The notes under the pieces: generated by a model | What the model was told of the DNA's origin: nothing | What the model saw: the letters and a program-made list of their open reading frames with translations, nothing else | The model's database searches: none | Made by a program: the position numbers and the translations under genes | In this document: positions 8,754 through 16,778 of the stretch, piece after piece | Layout: the number at the start of each line of letters is the position of its first letter | Position numbering within the stretch: the stretch's first letter is position 1 | DNA from: Anaerostipes butyraticus | GTDB lineage: Bacteria; Bacillota; Clostridia; Lachnospirales; Lachnospiraceae | Assembly (NCBI RefSeq): GCF_016586355.1 | Contig: NZ_BLYI01000046.1 | Location: 40,360 to 104,359, forward strand | Direction of reading: 5' to 3' | DNA: 64,000 nucleotides

Positions 8754-8785
8754 ATCCCGGAAGCAGAAGCTTCCGGGATTTTTTT
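8754..8785 (+). terminator. Strong terminator after defence cassette
   Basis: A perfect 10-bp stem, ATCCCGGAAG (8754-8763) with CTTCCGGGAT (8770-8779), closes a 6-nt loop and is followed by six T. The 157 bases between the ATPase stop and this hairpin hold no recognisable gene. Confidence 0.85.
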
Positions 8786-8874
8786 AGTTTACTATATCTA
8801 AAATTTATCTAAAATGGTAAAATATTACATATTATTTCATTTTGAAAGATTTGAGAAAGAAAACTTTGGGGGAA

Positions 8875-9140
8875 GCATCTGGGAATCTAAAAAATTAATA
8901 TAGGGATAAACCCATAGGGGAAAAGAACATCTGGTGAGAAGAAAACAGTCGAAAGGGAGGAGATGGTACCAAGGAGGCAACATCTGAAAATTTGAAAACA
9001 ATCAAGGAGGGAGGAGAAGTTAAAGTTAAGAGGACATCTGGAAATCAAAAACAATCAATAAGAGAGGAGAAACTTCAGAGAAAACCTCCATCAAGAATCT
9101 AAGAAGCAGAGAAATTAAGGTTGCCAGAGGAGTTATTGGG
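8875..9140. repeat. Degenerate ~53-bp purine-rich tandem repeat
   Basis: Units begin at 8875, 8927, 8980, 9034 and about 9088, giving periods of 52, 53, 54 and 54. Each starts with an ACATCTG-like heptamer; units 2-4 share GAAAACAATC- and GGAGGAGAA-like blocks further in. The outer units are weaker. No frame is open through them. The gene-free stretch 8597-9300 otherwise shows only the terminator at 8754, plus AT-rich sequence. Confidence 0.6.
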
Positions 9141-9300
9141 GAAATTTCGACCGGCTACTAAGAATATATCGAATGTAGTCATGTAAATTGGGGAAATTTA
9201 TAAAGTCAAGTCAGGGAAGCCAGGTCTTCAATCAAATTCAATCGAATCATTCAAATTCATGATGGCAAATTGTCAGCATGTGCACAGAAAGGAAGATTAT

Positions 9301-10095
9301 ATGGCGAATCTTAGAAAAATGCTATTCCAGGAACAAATCAGGTTAGAAAAAATTCTCAGGAAGACTAAAGAACAATTAAAAGATGCTCCGCAGGGGACAC
9401 TCCGATTAACCCACACAAAACAATCTGTACAATATTACTGCAGTCTGCCAGGAGAAAAAAGGATCGATAAATACATATCAAAAAATAATACTGAGTTGGT
9501 GCGCAGACTTGCCCAGAAATCCTGTGATAAAAAGATATTGAAACAAGCAGAGAGGCGATTACATCAGATCCGAAGAATTACCAGGGATTATGATGAGGAA
9601 GAAATTGAGAAAATTTTCTGGCAGGAGCATAAGGAAAGACAAAAACTGATCCAGCCTGCTGAGCCGTTGTGGGAGCAGCAATTGGAAACATGGATGGCAA
9701 AAAATTATGAAGGAAAAGGATTCCAAAAGGACAGTCCTATGATTCTGACAGAACAAGGAGAGCGGGTACGATCAAAGTCCGAAAAAATCCTGGCGGATTG
9801 CTTTTATCGGCACAAAATTCCTTATAAGTATGAACATCCGTTATATCTAAAAGGATACGGCATGATCTATCCGGACTTTACCTTTTTGTCAAGGAAAATC
9901 AAATGTGAAATCTATTGGGAACACCACGGAATGATGGATGATCCATCTTACGCGGAAAGTACAATTCAGAAAATACAGGCATATGAGAGAAATGATATTT
10001 ATCCTGGCGAACAATTAATCCTGACTTTTGAAACAGGAAAACTTGTTCTGGATATGGAAATAGCTGAGAAACTGATTCAAAAATATTTACTGTGA
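9301..10095 (+). CDS. PD-(D/E)XK-like nuclease family hypothetical protein
   Basis: This 264-aa protein has a basic, helical N-terminal half (about 1-150). Its C-terminal half has the pattern of the restriction-endonuclease fold: RSKSEKIL with a Glu near 161, YPDFTF with an Asp near 191, then CEIYWEHHGMMDD near 201. The place of the usual catalytic Lys is taken by W, so activity is uncertain. The start at 9301 has AAAGGAAG 5 bases upstream; an ATG at 9259 lacks this. It has no partner methylase or operon. Many Clostridia carry similar single genes of unknown role. A remnant gene follows immediately. Confidence 0.6.
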   Translation: MANLRKMLFQEQIRLEKILRKTKEQLKDAPQGTLRLTHTKQSVQYYCSLPGEKRIDKYISKNNTELVRRLAQKSCDKKILKQAERRLHQIRRITRDYDEEEIEKIFWQEHKERQKLIQPAEPLWEQQLETWMAKNYEGKGFQKDSPMILTEQGERVRSKSEKILADCFYRHKIPYKYEHPLYLKGYGMIYPDFTFLSRKIKCEIYWEHHGMMDDPSYAESTIQKIQAYERNDIYPGEQLILTFETGKLVLDMEIAEKLIQKYLL

Positions 10096-10105
10096 AGCTA
10101 GATCA

Positions 10106-10476
10106 GATGTTTTTGCACCATTTCCGGGAGTATACTGGAAGAGAATAGATCGTGATGATGAAGACTGCCTGTATGCGGATTGTTCCATGGAACATCAGCT
10201 TTTTACAAGACTGCACCCGTATGTTCGGGAAGAGATGAAAGAAGAACGACCGATTTTAAACGTTTGTCATTTAAATATCCGGAATATGAAACATATTTTA
10301 CCGATGACCAGAAATTTATTCTGGACCATGCAGATCAATTGTTATTACCGGACAGTGTTGTTCTTCCTTATGATCCGCTGGACCGGATTCAGGCGGCTGA
10401 TGACTGTGAAGAACCGTTCCTTATGAAAGCTGCGGAACGAATAAAAAATACAAGTCATAACCTTAATTTAACATGA
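10106..10476 (+). pseudogene. Frameshifted remnant of an unknown gene
   Basis: Two overlapping frames each carry half of what reads like one protein. From about 10106 the frame gives DVFAPFPGVYWKRIDRDDED and continues to about 10245. After a shift near 10240-10260 the other frame continues with RLSFKYPEYETYFTDDQKF and ends at 10476. Both parts have natural protein-like composition, while their continuations beyond the shift do not. No start codon with a ribosome binding site precedes the first part, so the 5' end is also lost. I do not recognise the family. Confidence 0.5.
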
Positions 10477-10558
10477 TCTCTCTGGTGGATTTTACATTGA
10501 AATGTTTAAATAGTAATATATTTAGAAAATATGGAAGAAACAGGAAACGGGGGAACAG

Positions 10559-11065
10559 ATGGCACGACAGGAGAAAACGGGGAGCCGGAAAAGCAAAAGA
10601 AAATGGATCATCGGAGGGATTGCTGCTGCAGTTCTGGTAGCTGCCATAGCAGCAGGATTTTTGCTGGGGAATAACAGAAATGCAGCGTCCAACGGACTGA
10701 AGGTACAGAAAAATACGGTCGAGTGGAATCAGGATATGAAAAGCGCAGATAAAGACGCGGGAATCCAGATTCCATATTACAGTGATGTCTATATGAAAGG
10801 CGGAACGGACACGATTGATATGACACTTGTCAATCCAAAGGAAAATGACTGTTATTTTACATATACTTTTATTCTGAGTGACACCGGAGAGGAAATTTAT
10901 CAGTCAGACCTGATCGGACCGGGCAGGGCTCTGGAGCAGGTGAAACTAAACCAGGAAGTGCCAAATGGAACGTATAAACTGAATATTCGCGTGGACACCT
11001 ATACCATGGAGAATCAGGAGACGTTAAACAATGCGATCGTTGCAACAAATTTGATTGCTTCTTAG
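10559..11065 (+). CDS. Membrane-anchored extracytoplasmic hypothetical protein
   Basis: This 168-aa protein has a basic N-terminus rich in Lys and Arg, then one membrane segment (about residues 17-37, WIIGGIAAAVLVAAIAAGF), then an extracellular domain of about 130 residues. The domain has a beta-rich look (TIDMTLVNPKENDCYFTY) and ends in NAIVATNLIAS. ACGGGGGA lies before the ATG. A secreted protein gene follows 104 bases downstream in the same direction, so the two may act together at the cell surface. No named family is recognised. Confidence 0.7.
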   Translation: MARQEKTGSRKSKRKWIIGGIAAAVLVAAIAAGFLLGNNRNAASNGLKVQKNTVEWNQDMKSADKDAGIQIPYYSDVYMKGGTDTIDMTLVNPKENDCYFTYTFILSDTGEEIYQSDLIGPGRALEQVKLNQEVPNGTYKLNIRVDTYTMENQETLNNAIVATNLIAS

Positions 11066-11169
11066 GATGAAATTGATTGCTGCAGTGGAAATCATACAGG
11101 TATTTTCCCGGGTCGGGATGATATAAAAGAAACAAAAAAGAGAAGAGACTTACAAAGGAGGTTTCGACA

Positions 11170-11727
11170 ATGAGAAAGTTTAAAAAGTTCGCAGCGCTTG
11201 GCCTGGCGTGCGCGATGATGATCGGAAGCATCGTTCCGGTTTCAGCAGCAGATGTATCTGTGTCTGAAGGGGATACACAGAGCGCAAAGACCAATATTTC
11301 ACTTGTAAAAGAAAATCCTGCGCCTACTTTTACGGTTGGGATTCCGGCATCAGCGACCATCAATTCTGCAGATGCCACAACAATTGCATTTACCATGGAT
11401 GAAGACAGCTTAAATGCAATTCCGGATGGAAAGAAAGTAAGCGTAAGTATCGCGGACGCAGGATATGGAGATACCACAGGAAAATTTGCTCTGGGAAGCG
11501 AAGACAATCAGGAAGCAACTTACAAAGTATACCCGAGCAGATACAGCACCAGACCAACGGACGCGTACGATATTGGAGATCTGCTGATCAGCTTTTATGG
11601 AAATGAGAGAGTGACAGACGGAACTGCTTCTGTAAGCAGAGCTATCAAAGCAGATAACTATGATGAAATTGCTGCCGGAACATACACCGGAAATATTACA
11701 TTCAGCATTGACGTGCGCAATCAGTAA
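11170..11727 (+). CDS. Secreted surface protein with beta-rich repeat-type domain
   Basis: This 185-aa protein has a clear signal peptide: basic start MRKFKKF, hydrophobic core LGLACAMMIGSIVPV, and likely cleavage after SAA near residue 27. The mature part is rich in Thr, Ser, Ala and Asp, and ends AGTYTGNITFSIDV, an ending seen in many small secreted proteins of Lachnospiraceae. An AAGGAGG ribosome binding site precedes the ATG. It has no sortase motif or membrane anchor, so it is either released or held by a partner such as the anchored protein upstream. Function unknown. Confidence 0.7.
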   Translation: MRKFKKFAALGLACAMMIGSIVPVSAADVSVSEGDTQSAKTNISLVKENPAPTFTVGIPASATINSADATTIAFTMDEDSLNAIPDGKKVSVSIADAGYGDTTGKFALGSEDNQEATYKVYPSRYSTRPTDAYDIGDLLISFYGNERVTDGTASVSRAIKADNYDEIAAGTYTGNITFSIDVRNQ

Positions 11728-11767
11728 AATACGCAATCCGTAAAATAAATGATATACCCAAAGTGAG

Positions 11768-11804
11768 AAGGGCGGAGTTGTCATCGAACAGCTCTGCTCT
11801 TTTC
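11768..11804 (+). terminator. Probable terminator after secreted protein gene
   Basis: GGCGGAGTTG pairs with CAGCTCTGC(T) across an 8-nt loop, using two G-T pairs, and a CTTTTC run follows. It lies 40 bases past the stop codon. Confidence 0.45.
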
Positions 11805-11884
11805 ATGTTTCAGGCGCCAGGGTGACGAGAACATAAGTCAGGTCATGTCCACGGCGGAATAATTTCAATAGAGGATAGAGAGAG

Positions 11885-11912
11885 CCTTCCGGGAAACCGG
11901 AAGGTTTTTTTC
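11885..11912 (+). terminator. Rho-independent terminator
   Basis: CCTTCCGG (11885-11892) pairs with CCGGAAGG (11897-11904) around a GAAA tetraloop, followed by seven T. Confidence 0.8.
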
Positions 11913-12005
11913 TATTATGTAATATGATATGATTTAACTAAAAGATAATGAGTGGTCAGAAGAAATCAATGCGAACGCAGTTACAGCTTAGAAAGGAGAG
12001 AAGGG

Positions 12006-12281
12006 ATGAGTAATACAGAAGCGAAACAGGCAATGGAGGAACTTACGATGATATTGTTGTATCTATCCAGGTTTCAGGACCGGGATTTGCCGGATTTTAA
12101 GGGAAAACCGATATATCATGCATGGAAGGGATATGATTTTGAAGTCTTAAATCAATTAGATGATAAAGACTATATTGATCAGGGAAGGCGTCCTTCCAGG
12201 AGAAAATCTGTATACATAACAGAAGAGGGAATAGAAGAAGCGAATAAACTGATGGAAAAATATGGAATCAAAGATTGGTAA
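12006..12281 (+). CDS. DUF6429-family small protein
   Basis: This 91-aa protein fits the DUF6429 pattern: an N-terminal helix ending LTMILLYLSRF, then KPIYHAWKGYDFEVLNQL, then a C-terminal SVYITEEGIEEANKLMEKYGI that looks like the wing of a winged-helix fold. The start at 12006 was chosen for the GAAAGGAGAGAAGGG upstream; a start at 11952 has none. It has no known function. It precedes the broken DUF6930-type gene by 28 bases and may share its transcript. Confidence 0.75.
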   Translation: MSNTEAKQAMEELTMILLYLSRFQDRDLPDFKGKPIYHAWKGYDFEVLNQLDDKDYIDQGRRPSRRKSVYITEEGIEEANKLMEKYGIKDW

Positions 12282-12309
12282 TTTAAAATAAAACTGCAAA
12301 GGAGAAAGA

Positions 12310-13322
12310 ATGAGAAAAGAGGCGACGCTGAATCAGTGGAGAGTTTTATATGAAACAGCCACAAGAATCAAAGAAAAGAAACCGTGGGAAACATTTATGG
12401 ATATGGATCTGCTGGGATTCAGATATGGGGCAAAAGAAGACACCATCTATTTCAGTATTCTTGGGCATCATGGAGACTGTTATGGAATCGCAGTTTACGA
12501 AGGATATTCGGGGCTGAATGACTTTTTAATGCTTGTTATGCAGGAAGATTTAAATATCCCGTGGGATTTCGCCATGGCAAATCAAAGAAATCTGACCTGT
12601 TACTGGGGTGCCGGCAGGAATTGAGCAAAAAGCAGTGGCAGATTGTAAAAAATCTGGGATATAAATACAGAGGGAAAAATCAGTGGCTGTATTTTATGTC
12701 ATTTGAGCCGGGATATGCTCCGTTTAACCTGGATCAGGACGAAGTCCTCAGAATGACAGAATATCTGCAGGGGCTGGAAAAGATACTGGAGTATTATGAG
12801 GAAAATGATGTAAACATTGATTTCAAAAATGGGAATATACTTTGTATGATAAAAGATCAAAAGAATAACACAGTAAGATTCGAAGAAGAACCGCTTCCGT
12901 TTTTTGAATATTGCCCGGGAATACTTATGCCCGAAGATGAAAGTTTCATCGAAGAGCTGAAACGTATGCCAGTGTGCAGAGCCCGTCTGGAAGCGGACAT
13001 CTTTCCTATGAGGACATCCATCGCGGATTCCAAATATGACAGACCGGCAGATCCATTTATATGCCTGATCATGGATGCTGCATCAGGAATGGTTATAAAC
13101 TTTGAGATGACAGAACCAGGAGAAAGTGCAGAACTTTATCTGGCCGAGATGATTGCAGGATTTATTTTACAGTATGGAAAACCGAAAGAAATCAGGATTT
13201 CCAATAGAATTGTGGAAGCAGCGATCAAAAATTTGTGCGATGCGGCGGGAATCAAACTGCGTTTTCGGAAGACTTTAAGAGGGGTTGAGGATTTCAAATG
13301 GGGAATGCATGAAAGGATGTAA
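12310..13322 (+). pseudogene. DUF6930-like gene split by a one-base frameshift
   Basis: The first frame (12310 to about 12610) reads an intact N-terminal domain ending NLTCYWG. From 12611 the next frame continues RQELSKKQWQIVKNLGYKYR to 13322. The join at TGGGGTG|CCGGCAG lacks one base; adding one restores a ~337-aa protein. The C-terminal part (LEADIFPMRTSIAD, then GKPKEIRISNR) resembles DUF6930, a domain of unknown function. Both halves keep good coding quality, so the shift is recent, a sequencing error, or a phase-type switch. The longest open downstream frame starts at 12561 but lacks a ribosome binding site. Confidence 0.7.
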
Positions 13323-13346
13323 CGGACAGCTTAGTCAGGAGGTTTT

Positions 13347-14444
13347 ATGAAACAAAATGATATTTATATGATCCAGGGGACCGACTACAAAGAGATGACA
13401 ATGAAACTGCTGGAACATATTGATCTGGCATCGGATATTGTAGTCAGGAGCAAACGAATCGGGATTAAGCCGAATCTGATCAATGCAACGCCGGCGTCTC
13501 ATGGGGCAACGACGCATCCGGAGATTCTGGACGGACTTCTTACGTATTTGAAACGAAAAGGGTTTCAGAATGTCTGTGTACTGGAAAGTTCCTGGGTCGG
13601 AGAGAAAACATCCAGAGCAGTAAGAGCAAACGGAACGCTGGAAGTCTGTGAAAAACATCAGATCGAATTTATGGATCTTCAAAAAGACCAGTCTGTGGTC
13701 TGTTCCGGAGGCGGCATGGAAATCAAAGTATGCCAGAAGGCATTGGAAATAGAATATATGATCAATCTTCCGGTGGTGAAAGGACACTGCCAGACAAAGA
13801 TTACCTGCGCTTTAAAAAACTGCAAAGGACTGATTCCAAACAGTGAAAAAAGACGGTTTCATACGATGGGGCTTCATAGACCGATTGCGTGTCTGAATAC
13901 AATCATCCATCAGGATCTGATCCTGGCGGATAATATCTGCGGGGATCTGGATTTCGAGGAAGGCGGCAGCCCGGTGGCTATGAACCGGATTCTGGCATTT
14001 AGGGATCCGGTGCTTTGCGACAGCTTTGCAGCAGAAATCATGGGCTATGAACCTTACGATATTGAATACATCCGTCTGGCGGAGGAACTGGGAGTGGGAA
14101 GCGCAGACACAGAGAAGGCCCGGATTCATGCCCTGAACCGGGAGGCGGAGACTGTGAAACAGGCGGCGCCGAAAGGGCAGGCGGCAAAACTGGCTGCTTA
14201 TGTGAAAGCAAAAGACGCCTGTTCTGCCTGTTACGGTTCTTTGATCTATGCCTTAAACCGCCTGGATGAGCAGGGAAGGCTGAATCATAAAAAGAAAAAA
14301 AGTCTGGCCATTGGCCAGGGATATCGAAAGAAACAAGGAACATACGGAATTGGAAACTGTACGTCATGCTTTCGGAAATATGCCGCCGGCTGTCTGCCAA
14401 AAGCAGTGGATGTTGTAAGATTTTTGGAAGAAGAGTGGGAATAA
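13347..14444 (+). CDS. DUF362-domain protein
   Basis: This 365-aa protein has the DUF362 signature: GIKPNLINATPASHGATTHP near the start and INLPVVKGHCQTKITCALKNCKG in the middle. Proteins of this family often carry iron-sulfur ferredoxin modules. Here the C-terminus has cysteine pairs (CSACYG near 289 and GNCTSCFRKYAAGC near 339) that could bind metal but do not form a standard 4Fe-4S motif. An AGGAGG site precedes the ATG. It lies just upstream of a flavodiiron protein gene, which would suit an electron-transfer link, but that is inference. Its reaction is unknown. Confidence 0.8.
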   Translation: MKQNDIYMIQGTDYKEMTMKLLEHIDLASDIVVRSKRIGIKPNLINATPASHGATTHPEILDGLLTYLKRKGFQNVCVLESSWVGEKTSRAVRANGTLEVCEKHQIEFMDLQKDQSVVCSGGGMEIKVCQKALEIEYMINLPVVKGHCQTKITCALKNCKGLIPNSEKRRFHTMGLHRPIACLNTIIHQDLILADNICGDLDFEEGGSPVAMNRILAFRDPVLCDSFAAEIMGYEPYDIEYIRLAEELGVGSADTEKARIHALNREAETVKQAAPKGQAAKLAAYVKAKDACSACYGSLIYALNRLDEQGRLNHKKKKSLAIGQGYRKKQGTYGIGNCTSCFRKYAAGCLPKAVDVVRFLEEEWE

Positions 14445-14464
14445 GGTTTAAGATTGTACTAAAA

Positions 14465-14478
14465 ATAGTAATTGTTAT
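14465..14478. promoter_or_regulatory. Weak PerR/Fur-like inverted repeat before flavodiiron gene
   Basis: ATAGTAATTGTTAT is an imperfect inverted repeat around AATT, similar to PerR boxes of Firmicutes. Flavodiiron genes are often in peroxide or oxygen regulons. The match is partial. Confidence 0.3.
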
Positions 14479-14566
14479 AAAACCGAAGAACTGGTAATCT
14501 AATTTTAAATATGATATAGTAATGTCGAAAAGAAGATACAAAGATCATAGAGTTTGGAGGTAACAA

Positions 14567-15733
14567 ATGAAAGATATTGTAATTACAGATGCGATTAAAT
14601 ATATCGGTGCGGATGACAAAGACCTGGATCTGTTTGAGAGCCAGTATGTGATTCCAAATGGCGTATCATACAACTCTTATGTTATTTTAGATGAGAAGGT
14701 TGCAGTTATGGATACGATCGATCAGAGAAGAACCGATGAATGGCTGGCTAACCTGGAAAGAGAATTAGATGGAAGAAACGTGGATTATATCGTTGTTTCC
14801 CATCTGGAGCCGGACCACGCGGCAAGTCTTCAGGTTCTTGCAGAAAAATATCCGGAAGCAAAACTGATCGGAAATGCGAAGACATTCAATATGATCCCTC
14901 AGTTCTTCAGCATTGACAATCTGGCAGACCGCAGTGTGACAGTGAAAGAAGGAGATACGGTATCTCTTGGAAAACATACGCTTCAGTTCTTTATGGCTCC
15001 GATGGTACACTGGCCGGAAGTTATGGTAGCATATGAGCAGTCTGAGAAAATCTTATTCTCAGCAGACGGATTTGGTAAATTCGGCGCTTTGGATGTAGAT
15101 GAAGACTGGGCATGCGAAGCAAGACGTTATTACTTCAATATCGTTGGAAAATATGGAATGCAGGTACAGGCGCTTCTTAAGAAAGCAGCCGGACTTGACA
15201 TTCAGATGATCTGCCCGCTTCACGGACCAATCCTGAAAGAAAATCTCGGATACTATATCGGATTATATGATACATGGAGCAAATATGAGCCGGAAGATGA
15301 AGGTATTGTAATCGCATACGCCTCCATTCATGGAAATACAGGAAAAGCAGCGAAGAAATTTGCAGAGATTCTGGAAGCAAAAGGTGCAAAGAAAGTTGTT
15401 GTGACAGATCTTTCCAGAGATGATATGGCAGAAGCAGTGGAAGATGCTTTCCGTTATGACACTCTTGTTCTTGCATGTGCTACATATGATGGCGGATTAT
15501 TCCCTTGCATGGAAGATTTCCTGCATCATTTGAAAGCAAAGAATTATCAGAAGAGAAAGATTGCGTTTATGGAAAATGGTTCCTGGGCTCCAACAGCCGC
15601 AAAGAATATGAAGGCAATCGTAGAGAACTTCAAGAATGTAGAATTAGTTGATCCGGTTGTTACGATCAAGTCTACAATGAAAGAGGAGAATGTGAAGACA
15701 ATGGAAGAACTGGCAGACAATCTTCTTGCATAA
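14567..15733 (+). CDS. FprA-type flavodiiron protein
   Basis: This 388-aa cytoplasmic enzyme reduces O2 (to water) or NO using a di-iron site and FMN, protecting an anaerobe. The N-terminal metallo-beta-lactamase-like domain shows HLEPDH (H79, E81, D83, H84), then VHWPE with a His near 148, ADGFG with an Asp near 167 and PLHGP with a His near 219, giving the full ligand set. The C-terminal flavodoxin domain shows YASIHGNTGKAAK and TYDGGLFPCM. Length is typical of two-domain FprA proteins. GGAGGT precedes the ATG, and a hairpin terminator follows, so it is a single-gene unit. Confidence 0.95.
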   Translation: MKDIVITDAIKYIGADDKDLDLFESQYVIPNGVSYNSYVILDEKVAVMDTIDQRRTDEWLANLERELDGRNVDYIVVSHLEPDHAASLQVLAEKYPEAKLIGNAKTFNMIPQFFSIDNLADRSVTVKEGDTVSLGKHTLQFFMAPMVHWPEVMVAYEQSEKILFSADGFGKFGALDVDEDWACEARRYYFNIVGKYGMQVQALLKKAAGLDIQMICPLHGPILKENLGYYIGLYDTWSKYEPEDEGIVIAYASIHGNTGKAAKKFAEILEAKGAKKVVVTDLSRDDMAEAVEDAFRYDTLVLACATYDGGLFPCMEDFLHHLKAKNYQKRKIAFMENGSWAPTAAKNMKAIVENFKNVELVDPVVTIKSTMKEENVKTMEELADNLLA

Positions 15734-15761
15734 TCAGCATACATAAATATAGAAGAAACAG

Positions 15762-15795
15762 CGCAGCAGGAAAATTTTCTGCTGCGTTTTCCTTT
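15762..15795 (+). terminator. Terminator of flavodiiron gene
   Basis: CGCAGCAG (15762-15769) pairs with CTGCTGCG (15779-15786), followed by TTTTCCTTTTT. A TATAAT for the next gene begins about 17 bases later. Confidence 0.75.
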
Positions 15796-15835
15796 TTCTG
15801 CTATAATAAAAAGAAAACTTGAAAGGAAGAGAAAA

Positions 15836-16762
15836 ATGAAAAAATTTCGATATATATTCGGGCCGATTCCTTCCAGAAGACTGGGACGTTCTCTGGGAAT
15901 TAGTCCTCTGCCAAAGAAGACATGCAATTATTCCTGCATTTACTGTCAGCTTGGAAGGACAGACCGGATGACCAACAAACGGCAGGAATTTTATAAGACG
16001 GAAGATATTCTAAAAGAATTTAAGGAATACCTGAAAGATTCTGATAAATTTGACATTGTAACTGTAGTAGGAGAAGGGGAGCCGACTCTTTGCAGCAACT
16101 TGGGAGAATTGATCTGTGGATTAAAAGAAATGACAGATAAGCCGGTGGCAGTGATTACCAACGGGGCTCTGCTTTCTGATCCGCAGGTAAGAGAAGAACT
16201 GTGCCATGCAGATATGGTGCTGCCGTCTCTGGATGCATATAATCAGGATATTGCAAAGAAAATTGACCGTCCTTACGGAACAATTCGATTTGAAGAAGAA
16301 TTTCTGGGACTGAAAAAGTTCTGCAGCATGTATCAGGGAGAATTATGGCTGGAAATCATGCTGGTTGATGGAATCAATGACGATGAGGAATCCATTGCGC
16401 AGTTCAAAAAATTATTAAAAGAATTAAAGTACGACCGTCTGTATCTGAATACACCGGTACGTCCTCCGGCTGAAGAAGGCGTCAATGTGGTATCTGATGA
16501 GAGAATGGAATATGCGGTAAAAGAATTAGGCGGAATTTCCATCGAGATGCTCAGCTCCGGCAGTTTTTTCAGTGAGATTGAGGATGATTATGAGGCAGTC
16601 AAATCCATTATCGGACGTCATCCTATGAATCAGTTTGAACTGAATGGATTTCTGGACAGCCGTGGGACAGCAAATAAAGAAGAAATGATCGAGAAAATGA
16701 AGCAGGATGAAGAGATCGCTGTCATTGATTATAAGGGAATCTTAACATTCCGGCTGAGATAG
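15836..16762 (+). CDS. Radical SAM protein (COG0731-like Fe-S oxidoreductase)
   Basis: This 308-aa protein binds a 4Fe-4S cluster through C30, C34 and C37 (CNYSCIYC) and would cleave S-adenosylmethionine to start a radical reaction. The N-terminal FGPIPSRRLGRSLGISPLP is the mark of the COG0731 family, related to but distinct from the archaeal wybutosine enzyme. GEGEPTL and VITNGA are further radical-SAM landmarks. A C-terminal ~70 residues look like a winged helix (NQFELNGFLDSRGTANKEEM). Substrate is unknown. It is followed by pyridoxamine kinase after 16 bases, probably one transcript. Confidence 0.88.
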   Translation: MKKFRYIFGPIPSRRLGRSLGISPLPKKTCNYSCIYCQLGRTDRMTNKRQEFYKTEDILKEFKEYLKDSDKFDIVTVVGEGEPTLCSNLGELICGLKEMTDKPVAVITNGALLSDPQVREELCHADMVLPSLDAYNQDIAKKIDRPYGTIRFEEEFLGLKKFCSMYQGELWLEIMLVDGINDDEESIAQFKKLLKELKYDRLYLNTPVRPPAEEGVNVVSDERMEYAVKELGGISIEMLSSGSFFSEIEDDYEAVKSIIGRHPMNQFELNGFLDSRGTANKEEMIEKMKQDEEIAVIDYKGILTFRLR

Positions 16763-16778
16763 AGAGGGGGAGACGAAT

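Noticed and set aside
8875..9140. CRISPR array
   Set aside because: Units are degenerate throughout, with no constant repeat and unique spacers, and no cas gene is near.
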